DNA of 15,973 bases from UBA9926 sp023261215 (GCA_038136035.1 JAYPYV010000055.1:1-15973); one strand, 5' to 3'; positions 1 to 8,359 are shown, counted from the first letter of the stretch. Numbers and translations: made by a program. Notes: generated by a model not told the origin, from the letters alone.

Positions 1-3000
1 GACTCCTCGTCATTCGCTATCTCTTCGGGTTCACTGAGTTAGCACTCGTGCAAGGGGCAGTCGGCAATCAAGCTGTCAGAAAAGATTACGACTCGATCAA
101 ATCCTATCTTGAAAGCAACGAAAGCTATTTAGACGTAGATAACAATGGGAAGGTCTCAGCCCTCACTGATGGCCTCCTCATTATTCGCTATCTCTTCGGG
201 TTCAGAGGCGATGCTCTGGTCCAAAATTCGATTGCAGACGATGCAATCAGAAACACTTCATCGCTTGTAGAATCCTACTTAGCATCCAATGTCAAGGGCG
301 GTGGTGATGCTGGCAACGTCAATCAGGAACTGGCCTCTGAGGTCCTGTTCAAGAGCGATATCTCCCCTTTGATTCAAAACCGCTGTATCACATGTCACGC
401 AGAGCGTGGTCCTGCAGCAGCAACTCCGTTGCGCTATTTACCCTCCAGCGACCCCAATCACCTCGCCAACAATTACGGCGTGTTAGCTAACTATATTAAC
501 GCGAGCCAGGGCAACGGCGATAGGTTGCTCGCCAAAGCGAGTGGCGGAACTGCGCACGGTGGTGGCGCTGTAATAAGCAATTCCGGAACTGAATACGCAG
601 CACTCGAGGAATTCATTCGCCTAGTCAAAAACGAGCAACAAGGAAGCGGAGATGAGCAAAAGACACCGCTGAGTGTCCATTCGCAATTTTTCAAATCAGC
701 GACAATGCTCAGCGCAGAAGCGACTCTTAGACGGGCGACGATCCTAACGCTTGGCAGAAATCCCACCCCTGCCGAGCTCCAGATTCTTGGTGAGGGATCA
801 TCACTAGAGCTTAAAGCTGCAATTAAACATGCGACGACCGACCCCAAGTTTCACGATTTCCTTATTAGAGGTGCGAATGATCGACTTCTAACAGATGCCT
901 TCCTAAACGGCATACCGGTTGAGCAATCGGCGCTCGAGAGCAACGTGTTCTATCCAATTGGCACAAATGAGCACGCCGATGCGCAGGCAGAAGCTGGTGA
1001 AAGATTTTTTCATTGGCCTAAGTACGATCATTGGAGATGGGGCCTCTCGAGATCACCCCTAGAGCTGATTGCGTACATCGTAAGCAATGATAGAGATTAC
1101 AGAGAAGTCCTCACAGCTGACTACACAATGATGAATTACGCCATGAACGATTTTTTGAATGGCGGGGCTAACTTTGATTCACTTGACTCCGAGTCATTTC
1201 CATACTGCGCAAGAAACTCAGAAAAACCGTGTTACGACCACAAGCAATTCAAGCCAGGGATCAATCGAGGTCAATCCCTTTTAGACAATAAGATCGTCAC
1301 GGAGGACACGGGGCTGCAAACTCAGAAAATTATCGAACACTCCCCTTTTGTAAATTACCCCCACGCCGGCGTACTAAACACCCAAGCTTTTCTGAACAGA
1401 TATCCGAGCACTGAGACAAACCGCAATCGTGCAAGAGCGCGCTGGACTTTTTATCACTTCTTGGGAATCGATATCGAAAAATCTGCGCCAAGGACGACAG
1501 ATCCAGTTGCCCTTGCGGACACCAACAATCCAACTATGAAAAATCCTGCCTGCACGGTCTGTCACCAAGTATTGGATCCCGTAGCAGGATCCTTTCAGCA
1601 TTATGGAAACGCGGGTTACTACCATGAATCGTATGGAGGAGAAGATTCCCTTGCCGACCAGTACAAATGGTCCACGCCCAACCCCGCCCTCAGCGACACG
1701 TACATTACCGGTACTGACTTTGTAGTACCGAATGAGACCTTTGGACCCATCTATGAAGTCCAACTTGAAGCTGAGATTCAGACACTCTATATCAGAGTTG
1801 AGTTTGTGAATGACTACAGCGACGAAGCTGGCGATAGAAATGCCTTTTTTGATTCGCTAGAAGTAGAGGGACCTAACCACCTCTGGACTAAAGAATTTGA
1901 GTCCATTTCCGGCGGCTGGTATGGATGCGGCAATCATACAGATGAGGCCTATGGGCAATATTGCAATGGAGGAGTTGTATTTCCAATCGAAATCACGGAG
2001 CCCGGCAACTATGCATTGCGCTTTAGGCTGGCTGGCGAGCAGCATGGTAATCAGCCCGTCAAAGTCCGCGTCGCAGTCGATTACGATCCCCTAGGATCGG
2101 ACAAACTTAAATACTTAGAAGGAGACACTTGGTACAGAGACATGCGAGCGCCGGGCTTTCTCTCTGGGGTCGCCCCTGCTGGACAGTCAAGCCTCCAATG
2201 GCTAGCGAGACAAATGGTTGAAGATCCGTGGTTCGCTGAGGCGGCCGTTAAATTCTGGTGGCCCAGCTTAATGGGACAGGAAGTAGAAACAGCGCCAGAA
2301 GTCATGGAGGATGAGTCCTTCGAGAGCAAGTTAGCGCTGTACGAAGCTCAGCAGAGTTATATCCGCGAGCTCGCTGACCAGTTTAGTTCCGGTATCGATG
2401 GCGGTCAGCCATTTAATGGACGCGATTTGATCGTAGCGCTTCTTTCAGGCCCATGGTTCAGGCTGATGGAATTGGCAACTTCAGATCCTTTGCCCGGATC
2501 CTGGGGTGGTAGGCGACTCCTGACGCCCGAGGAGCTGGACGCCAAGTTTGCCAGCATTGCAGGATTCTATTGGGGAAATAACTCACAATTTAACGAATGG
2601 GATATTAGCGGGCGTCATACTCGCTTAACCCAGGAGTTTCAGATTCTTTATGGGGGCATTGATTCTCGAAATGTGACCAAGCGCTCTGAACACATATCAC
2701 CCGTGATGCTGAATATTGCAGAAAAATTAGCGCTCGAAAATGCCTGTGAGATTGTGGTTCGAACACTACAGTCAGAACCCGAAGACCGGAGAATTCTCGA
2801 GAATGTTACCCTCGTCAACACGCCAGAGAATTATCTTGTAGCCCAAAAGCAAGCCGCGGTCAGCACAGAAGCCGTGACTGAAATTCTTGCGGTCACTGAA
2901 TTTCTTGATTCGGGAAATATGGCCATACAAGTGAGCTTTGACAACCCTTTCGGAGACCAGAATGGGCAAAGAACTGCCCGATTAGATAAGCTGATCGTTA

Positions 3001-3513
3001 CAGACCCCGAGGGACTAGAGACGATTTTTGAACTGGAGTCCCCCCCAGAAGGTACGGTCATTACGGGATGCGGTCATTCAGTTCCCTCCTTTTATTACCA
3101 ATTGAGTTGCAAAGGCGACGTCTCCATTCCCTTCGAGGTCAACACTGACGGCTTACACAAGGTGCGACTCATAGGGATGGGCGAGCAGTACGGTGACGAG
3201 CCGGTCAAGGTTACTTTGTCACTCATCAGCCAGGAGTCTGGCCAGGAAATCCTGAAGCAAAACATTGTTGAACTGCACNNNNNNNNNNCCCGATCACGAG
3301 GAGATAGCAGCAACTTACGCTCTTCTCGAAGAATCATTTCAATTTCATAAATCATCAGGTTTTGACCGAATCAACGACTGGCCCAAACAATCCTGTCGCA
3401 TTCACGGTGATCCGGAGTGGCCTCTCGACCTTGAGGACCCTACTTATATGAAAGGTGCATGGATCAATGTACTGACCTACTTGATGACAGATTTCGGATT
3501 CTTGCATGAGTAA
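1..3513 (+). CDS. Large multidomain dockerin / diheme cytochrome (PSCyt/DUF1588-like) / CBM36-60-like protein, 5'-partial and broken by a gap
   Basis: The frame is open from base 3, so the start lies upstream of the window; the GTG at 48 is internal to a repeat. Domain order: two dockerin-like repeats (3-119 and 174-290), with an EF-loop DVDNNG at 133-150. A first heme-c site CITCH follows at 384-398 in a PSCyt-like context. A second, CTVCH at 1551-1565, is followed by LDPVAGSF, close to the DUF1588 pattern. Next come a CBM36/60-like module (1752-2087), a helical DUF1553-like stretch (about 2190-2460) and a second CBM-like module (2877-3230). The frame runs to base 3278, then ten N. After the gap the coding frame is +1 shifted and ends at TAA 3511-3513 with a plausible tail (WINVLTYLMTDFGFLHE). 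Heme c attachment implies export. Related DUF1592/1588 and PSCyt proteins pair with DUF1501 proteins, as here. Biochemical function is unknown. AGA arginine codons are unusually common compared with the other genes. Confidence 0.82.
3..290 (+). repeat. Tandem dockerin-like repeat inside the large gene, 171-nt period
   Basis: The segment 3-119 is repeated at 174-290, a spacing of 171 nt (57 codons). The first 31 bases of each copy differ at only two positions. At protein level about half of 39 aligned residues are identical, including IRYLFGF and the SYL-SN end. The calcium loop DVDNNGKVSALTD sits between the copies. Further copies may lie upstream, because the first is cut by the window edge. 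Confidence 0.85.
1752..2087 (+). other. Encoded CBM36/60-like Ca-binding module, copy 1
   Basis: The segment reads as a beta-rich module with VEFVNDYSDEAGDRNAFFDSLEV, resembling the ND...GDRN..D calcium and sugar-binding signature of xylan-binding CBM36/CBM60 modules. A Cys pair follows (GCG...YCNGG), then a GEQHGNQPVKVRV end. It is inserted after the second heme motif. Carbohydrate binding is inferred from family resemblance only. Confidence 0.6.
2877..3230 (+). other. Encoded CBM36/60-like module, copy 2 (diverged)
   Basis: This segment repeats the plan of the 1752-2087 module. It has a GCG...SCKGDVSIPFEV Cys pair and an almost identical end motif, GEQYGDEPVKVTL. The acidic calcium signature is altered: the ND...GDRN..D pattern becomes NPFGDQNGQRTARLDKL. 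The fold is probably kept, but ligand or calcium binding may differ between the copies. Confidence 0.55.
3279..3288. other. Assembly gap (10 N) inside the large gene
   Basis: Ten N separate the codon CAC (3276-3278) from a codon starting at 3289. Convincing coding sequence exists on both sides but in different frames. If there is no other error, the true number of missing bases is a multiple of three, so ten is a placeholder. Confidence 0.95.
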
Positions 3514-3537
3514 CGCGAAAGAAGCGCTGAATTAAAG

Positions 3538-4857
3538 ATGAAGGTAACAAGAAGAACGGTAGTTAAAGGACTCGGAGCGACTGGCGCGCTTGGACTTTTA
3601 GGCATCTCGCCAACAAAGGCACTGATCTCTGGGGGGTATGCAGGCCCCCTGCTGCTCCAAATACAAGCTGATGGCGGTTGGGACGTCACTAGCTACTGCG
3701 ATCCAAAAACCAATCAACCCGGTCAGCCCGTAATCACAAATTGGTCAAAAGCTCTCGAGCCAGGCCTAGCTGGCGGCGTCAGTTACGCGCCTTTCGCGAA
3801 CAATGACTGGTTCTTTAAACGTCACCATCAGCGCCTTCTAGTGATTAATGGTGTTGATCTGCAAACCAACTCGCACACTACAGGCGTCCTGCACAATTGG
3901 AGCGGTCGAAACGCCGAGGGCTTTCCTGCGCTAACGGCACTATTTGCTGCACATCATGCGCCAGACGTAGCCATGCCATATGTTAATTTCGGTGGCTTCG
4001 GCGCCACGGAGAACGTCATTGGCTTCACGCGACTTCAAGATTGGCCCGAGGCGCTGAAGCAAATCCTCGAACCTAACTTAAGTCACTACCAAGAATCCAA
4101 CGGGGAAAACGATTACGACGGCCCCGTCACTTTCAGCAATGTCGAGGATCTAAATTTAGTACAACGTTATCGACGTGAACGAATTTCTCGTCTTGTCTCA
4201 AGCATCCCTACAGGTACTCGAGAGCACGTAAATTTGCTGTCGTATGCAGATGCAGATCACAATAGGGAGCTCTTAAAGGAGTTCTCCCCTTATCTGCCAA
4301 GCAAGCAGGAAACCGCACAACCAATTGAGGGAATGAACAATCTTAAGGCACAAGTGCAAATCATTAGCGCCGCTTTCGCCGCCGGTGTCAGTAGCTCCGC
4401 TGATTTGTCACTCGGCGGATTCGACACTCACGATCAGCACGATGAAAGGCACGCGCCCTTAATAAATTACTTGAACGAGTCCATCGATCTGATTTGGCAG
4501 CTTGCTGAGCAGGGGGGCTACGCTGACCGTCTCACCGTCGTGATCGGCTCAGACTTTTCGAGGACGCCTAACTATAATTCGCAAAATGGTAAAGACCACT
4601 GGCCGATAGGATCTGTAGTTGTGATGCAAGACAATCCCAGTTGGGGGAGCAAGACCATGGGCTTAACCGATGAGGGACACAATGCGGTGCACCTAAATCC
4701 CAGCACCATGGAGCCTGATGCTCGCGATGGAACCATCTTGTACCCGAAACACATTCACAAAGCCTTGCGGAACTTGCTCGGCATCGAGGGGAGCTCTCTA
4801 GATCTGAGATTTCCTTTTAGCAACACGCCCCTCCTCCCCTTTTTCGAAGCAGGCTAG
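3538..4857 (+). CDS. Tat-exported DUF1501 family protein
   Basis: This 439-residue protein starts with a twin-arginine signal: TRRTVVKG at residues 4-11, then a Gly/Ala/Leu-rich hydrophobic stretch to about residue 30. It should therefore be exported folded to the periplasm. The DUF1501 core is recognisable from GFDTH (294-298) and the SDFSRTPNYN...GKDHW stretch (338-355), which matches the family pattern SEFGRT...N..G.DHG. DUF1501 proteins belong to the alkaline phosphatase/sulfatase-like fold group, but their reaction is not established. The gene begins 24 bases after the upstream large gene, so the two are probably co-transcribed; pairing of DUF1501 with PSCyt/DUF1592/DUF1800-type proteins is recurrent in marine bacteria. 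The ribosome site is weak (AAAG abuts the ATG). Alternative functions cannot be excluded. Confidence 0.88.
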   Translation: MKVTRRTVVKGLGATGALGLLGISPTKALISGGYAGPLLLQIQADGGWDVTSYCDPKTNQPGQPVITNWSKALEPGLAGGVSYAPFANNDWFFKRHHQRLLVINGVDLQTNSHTTGVLHNWSGRNAEGFPALTALFAAHHAPDVAMPYVNFGGFGATENVIGFTRLQDWPEALKQILEPNLSHYQESNGENDYDGPVTFSNVEDLNLVQRYRRERISRLVSSIPTGTREHVNLLSYADADHNRELLKEFSPYLPSKQETAQPIEGMNNLKAQVQIISAAFAAGVSSSADLSLGGFDTHDQHDERHAPLINYLNESIDLIWQLAEQGGYADRLTVVIGSDFSRTPNYNSQNGKDHWPIGSVVVMQDNPSWGSKTMGLTDEGHNAVHLNPSTMEPDARDGTILYPKHIHKALRNLLGIEGSSLDLRFPFSNTPLLPFFEAG

Positions 4858-4941
4858 AACTCAAATATTCCTAAGGTTTAATCAGATTCAAACGACCGAA
4901 CTGCCGATTCAAAACGTCCCGCTCATTCCATCTCGGCATAG

Positions 4942-5898
4942 TCAATGACCGAGGCGAAATCGCTCGATCTGAATATCGTCCTCACCAATGTCCGCGAAAT
5001 TGTCATCGACGCGGCCTTTGATGTAATCCTTCCAAGTAAAGGACCGATACTGGGGCGCTGTGTCTGAAAGCGCGGACAGTGGCTCCAGCACCGCATCTCG
5101 GCTGGGGTTAAAAAAGTAAGGCGTGCTGAACCGCCCTAAACAACCGATGTCGCGCATGGGCAACACCCGGTGAATCGCCGCCCGATACAGATCATTACTC
5201 CAAACCTGCATGGCATCGCCCAAATTCACAACAATGGTACCCGCCTCCGGCGTGACATCGAGCCAGCCTCGTTCCGTTGAGAGGGTTTGTAATCCACCGC
5301 TCATATCCTGAACAAGCAGCGTGAGAATGCCAGGATCGGTGTGGTGATGCAGCGCCATATCTCCGAGACCCGTGGTTTCAGCCTGCTCCTCCGGTGAGAG
5401 CGGGTCATTGGGCGGGTAATAATTAAGCCGCACGGTGGATGTTCGAGCATCGCCCTGTGGCAGCGTTGCATCTCGAGGAGACGTTGCACCGAGGGCCCGA
5501 TACACCTGGGCGAGCGTTCGTTCGGCGACCTGACTCGCCGCATCGAAAAAGTCATCCATCGCTCGCCTAAATTCAGGCCTGCCCGCGGGCCACTGATTCA
5601 GGTCACTGCCATCGGCTCGCGATTGCATGTAATCAAATACTTCCTTGAGATCCCGCTGCCGTTTGGTGAGCTCGCGATCGTAATAACCAAGCGGAATCGA
5701 CTCAGTGCGCTCGACCTCCCTTTTTACGACGCTGGGTTCCGCGAAGAATGCTCTGGATGCGGCCCACATACTGTTGATCGCTTCATCTAACCCGTGGTGA
5801 CTGAGCAAAAAGAACCCATGTTCTCGACAGGCCGCGTCGAGCTCTGAGAGCCCCTCACCTGTGACCTCGATCTGTTGCAAATTAATCGTTGGAATCAT
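4942..5898 (-). CDS. 2-oxoglutarate/Fe(II)-dependent oxygenase, isopenicillin N synthase-like
   Basis: The product has 318 residues, normal for this family. The N-terminal DIOX_N-like half contains GFFLLSHHGL (28-37) and a YYDRELTKRQRDLKEVFDY stretch (72-90). The double-stranded beta-helix core follows. The iron-binding triad is visible as H186-x-D188 (HTDPG) and H243 (HRVLP), and the 2-oxoglutarate carboxylate anchor as R256-F-S258. Such enzymes hydroxylate, desaturate or ring-close small molecules; the substrate is not readable. It is the last gene of the operon, starting 9 bases after the ring-cleavage dioxygenase stop, so it likely acts on the same compound or a derivative. An ethylene-forming or gibberellin-oxidase-like annotation would be a generic database label only. 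Confidence 0.9.
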   Translation of the reverse strand: MIPTINLQQIEVTGEGLSELDAACREHGFFLLSHHGLDEAINSMWAASRAFFAEPSVVKREVERTESIPLGYYDRELTKRQRDLKEVFDYMQSRADGSDLNQWPAGRPEFRRAMDDFFDAASQVAERTLAQVYRALGATSPRDATLPQGDARTSTVRLNYYPPNDPLSPEEQAETTGLGDMALHHHTDPGILTLLVQDMSGGLQTLSTERGWLDVTPEAGTIVVNLGDAMQVWSNDLYRAAIHRVLPMRDIGCLGRFSTPYFFNPSRDAVLEPLSALSDTAPQYRSFTWKDYIKGRVDDNFADIGEDDIQIERFRLGH

Positions 5899-5907
5899 CG
5901 GCTTCGT

Positions 5908-6819
5908 TCATCTCACTTGGATAGGTTGCTTGGCGTCCTGCAGCTTAGCNNNNNNNNNNNNNNNNNNNNNNNNNNNNNNNNNNNNNNNNNNNNNNNNNNN
6001 NNNNNNNNNNNNNNNNNNNNNNNNNNNNNNNNNNNNNNNNNNNNNNNNNTCAAAGCCCGATGGGGTTTTCATGTAAAAACTGACCATCATGTCGTTGGTG
6101 TGTTTACCCAAGGATGAGGAAACCGGCACATTCGCGTGCTGCACGATATCGAGCGTGGTGCCGACGTCGTCCATCTCAGCGGCTTGAATCATGATGTGGT
6201 TAAGACGTTTAGGCGCCGGGACCGGCGCAATGGCAAGCGTGTGATGCCTTGGATTGCAGTGCATAAACGTCAAACGCAGTTGTCGGCCCTCGGGGCCGAG
6301 CAGCACGTTGTCGGACAAATTAAAGCCCAGCCCGTCCATGAAAAACTTAAGCGCGCTCGCTTCGTCGCCAACAGAGAGCACAATATGGCCGAGCCCCATA
6401 TCACCCGTCACAAAACCACCATGATCCCTTGACGAGGTAAACGACGCACCCCCCTCTCGGCGGCCGACATAAAGCTCGACCGCAAGCCCGAAGGGATCTT
6501 CACAGCATTTCAACGCATCAACCTGCCTTGCCGCGCAGAGCTCGGCGTCGCCATCGCGAACCGAAACGCCCATACTGGATAAGTGCGCAGCCAGCGCTTC
6601 CAGATTTTGAATACTGTCGACCTCAAAACCCAAAAACACCACATCATCTTCACCCGAAGGCCTCAGCGAGAGGCGCCAAGCCTTCTCGTCGTAGCGGAGG
6701 TCGATCCCCCCTTCGTTGTCCACGACCTCGACGCCCAGAATATCGCTCGCGTAGGATCGCCACGCGTCGATATCCGAAACCCCTATCCCCAAGTACCCCA
6801 GCTCGCTGACCGATACCAT
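5908..6819 (-). CDS. Type I extradiol ring-cleavage dioxygenase, HsaC/BphC-like, interrupted by a gap
   Basis: This is a two-domain vicinal-oxygen-chelate protein of about 300 residues. The N-terminal half starts LGYLGIGVSD. The catalytic half carries metal ligand H145 (GLGHIVLSV) and H208 (LNHIMIQAAEMDDVG). Residues matching the BphC active site are also present: H193, H240, D243 and Y249, then KTPSGF. The third ligand, a Glu expected three residues after that Phe, falls in the 100-N gap. The sequence after the gap gives a 13-residue tail ending at 5908, but frame continuity there is assumed. Known relatives open catechol rings of 3,4-DHSA (steroid pathway) or 2,3-dihydroxybiphenyl. The ATG is preceded by a good site (AAGGGGAG). 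The gene lies 29 bases after the HsaA-like gene. Confidence 0.85.
   Translation of the reverse strand: MVSVSELGYLGIGVSDIDAWRSYASDILGVEVVDNEGGIDLRYDEKAWRLSLRPSGEDDVVFLGFEVDSIQNLEALAAHLSSMGVSVRDGDAELCAARQVDALKCCEDPFGLAVELYVGRREGGASFTSSRDHGGFVTGDMGLGHIVLSVGDEASALKFFMDGLGFNLSDNVLLGPEGRQLRLTFMHCNPRHHTLAIAPVPAPKRLNHIMIQAAEMDDVGTTLDIVQHANVPVSSSLGKHTNDMMVSFYMKTPSGFXXXXXXXXXXXXXXXXXXXXXXXXXXXXXXXXXXAKLQDAKQPIQVR
5950..6049. other. Assembly gap (100 N) inside the extradiol dioxygenase gene
   Basis: Exactly 100 N, the usual placeholder for a scaffold join of unknown size. It removes the C-terminal part of the ring-cleavage dioxygenase, including its predicted third metal ligand. Additional sequence could be missing here. 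Confidence 0.95.
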
Positions 6820-6848
6820 GATGTTCTCCCCTTAATCCTTCAACGCTG

Positions 6849-8021
6849 TTAGTACATGGTTCCAGGTGGAATATCGCCGCCAAATGACTGAACGCCCCAC
6901 GAGAAGTAAACGGTTTCTGGCACGTTACACACGTGCGTAATGCTTGTTTGCATGTCGCGCCAAAGCCGCTCGAGACCATTGGCCTCCTGAATACCCGCTG
7001 AGCCCGCCAAACGCGCGAGCGGCGCAAGGGATTCAAACACCCGATCACTCGCCCGTGCTTGATTGCGTCTAAACTTAAGCCGCTGCTCCGGTGAGATCTT
7101 CGCCCCAGTCGAGGTATAGTCATATAGATCACACAGCATTTGCTTTAAATGGCACTCACCTGCCTCGAGGTCTGCTTCAGCAACCGAATAAGCTTGAATG
7201 TACGTGGGGTCGGTTTTAGCCACATGGCCCATCACAGACACTCGCGTCTTCATGTATTCTCGCTGCGCGTTGAGATAGCAACGCGCGATGCCCAGCGTGC
7301 TGGCAGCGATCGCGGCGGGAAACATAATGCCGAACATCATGCCGTAAAGCGGCACACCAGGGCGCCGTTCATCGGCATAAATGCCTTCTGTGACCTTAAG
7401 TTGTTCCATCGTCCGGTATTCAGGGACAAAGGCCTCAAAGCAACGCACATTCTTACTGCCGGTGCCTTTTAACCCCATCACGTTCCAACTGTCCTCGACG
7501 ATCTCGTAATCGCCTCGCGGCAAGATAAAGTGCCTGAAATCCGGCGGGCCCTCATCGCGGATAACCCGACCCCCAATAATCACCCAATCGCAATAATCCG
7601 TTCCCGTGGAATACGGCCATTCGCCGGTGAGCAAATAGCCGCCATCGACGGGCGTTGCTTTGCCAAGGGGGGCATAGGGCGACGCTGTCCAGGTATCGGG
7701 GTCCTCCCCAAAAATTTCTTCCTGGAGCCGCGGATCCATAATGGAAATTTCCCAAGGGTGCACGCCCACCACCCCTGCAATCCAACCCGCCGAGGGTTGA
7801 TGAGTGGCGACTTCCATCACCCAATTCACGAAATCGACCGGGTGCGCCTCATAACCGCCTATATCCTTTGCCTGCAGCAACTTGGTTCCACCGGATGCCC
7901 GCATCAAATCAAAACTGTCTTGATCTAGCTTGCCCTGCTGATCACTCGGCATCGCGCCAGCCTGCAAAATCGCGCGCCCGTCGCGGATACTTCTCAAAGT
8001 TGGGTGATAGTGATCTAACAT
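6849..8021 (-). CDS. HsaA-like flavin-dependent monooxygenase (acyl-CoA dehydrogenase fold)
   Basis: The 390 residues match the usual length of HsaA, the oxygenase part of the two-component 3-HSA hydroxylase, and of p-hydroxyphenylacetate hydroxylase C2 (group D flavin monooxygenases). Visible family features include PSAGW...VHPW (76-90), SPYAPLG.A....GGYLLTGEWPYSTGTDYCDW (114-146) and VMGLKGTGSKNV (181-192). The catalytic acyl-CoA dehydrogenase Glu is not evident. The enzyme would use reduced flavin supplied by a reductase to hydroxylate a phenol ortho to its OH, giving a catechol for the next gene's dioxygenase. No reductase (HsaB) is in the window. The ATG at 8021 has a strong GAGGAGGG site. 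It heads the operon. HsaA is the best guess; other phenolic substrates are equally possible. Confidence 0.85.
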   Translation of the reverse strand: MLDHYHPTLRSIRDGRAILQAGAMPSDQQGKLDQDSFDLMRASGGTKLLQAKDIGGYEAHPVDFVNWVMEVATHQPSAGWIAGVVGVHPWEISIMDPRLQEEIFGEDPDTWTASPYAPLGKATPVDGGYLLTGEWPYSTGTDYCDWVIIGGRVIRDEGPPDFRHFILPRGDYEIVEDSWNVMGLKGTGSKNVRCFEAFVPEYRTMEQLKVTEGIYADERRPGVPLYGMMFGIMFPAAIAASTLGIARCYLNAQREYMKTRVSVMGHVAKTDPTYIQAYSVAEADLEAGECHLKQMLCDLYDYTSTGAKISPEQRLKFRRNQARASDRVFESLAPLARLAGSAGIQEANGLERLWRDMQTSITHVCNVPETVYFSWGVQSFGGDIPPGTMY

Positions 8022-8359
8022 AAGGCCCTCCTCATCGAATGCTATGCTCCTTCAGATTTGAAGTAAACGCTACCCAACCTTCGCAAGCTCGGGGTTATCG
8101 GGGGCTATAAAAGCACGCTATGGGAAGCAATCACGGGCTGAGCGATTGCTAGGTATATTTCGAGAGCGCGGCTTAGCGCTTTTGTCTCCATCAACCACTT
8201 TGCTTGTCGTTCAACGCATCACTCAGCGTTCAGCTGGCTGGGCACTTCTCGGTTGAATTTGCGCAATCATCGCGCGCCACGCAAACGCACATTCCATAGA
8301 AGAGGTCAGCGCGAGAGGGCTCAATGAAGCGAAGCTTTACTGTGAAGTGAAAGTGCCCT
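8022..8359. other. Intergenic region between the HsaA-like operon and the HupE gene
   Basis: No coding sequence is convincing here. It must hold the promoter of the leftward HsaA-like operon and the 3' end of the HupE transcript. It contains an inverted repeat (8126-8150) and a weak - strand TATAGC box (8104-8109). No clear rho-independent terminator for the HupE operon was found. Confidence 0.7.
8126..8150. promoter_or_regulatory. Candidate operator: 7-bp inverted repeat upstream of the HsaA-like operon
   Basis: AGCAATC at 8126-8132 is exactly mirrored by GATTGCT at 8144-8150 with an 11-base spacer. On the - strand it overlaps TTGCTT, which lies 15 bases before TATAGC (8104-8109) and could be a sub-optimal -35/-10 pair. 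A dyad over the -35 of a catabolic operon is a plausible regulator site; no regulator gene is in the window. Confidence 0.35.

Noticed and set aside
491..847. 118-codon open frame on the - strand
   Set aside because: It is antisense to the well-supported dockerin/cytochrome gene and shows no domain.
3265..3513. Separate small + strand gene after the 10-N gap
   Set aside because: It has no start of its own and reads as the displaced C-terminus of the large gene.
4858..4941. Expected terminator between the convergent DUF1501 and 2OG-oxygenase genes
   Set aside because: No stable hairpin with a T-run could be found in these 84 bases.
8165..8183. AGCGC/GCGCT hairpin followed by TTTT on the + strand
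   Set aside because: The stem is only 5 bp and no rightward gene ends nearby, so a terminator role is unsupported.
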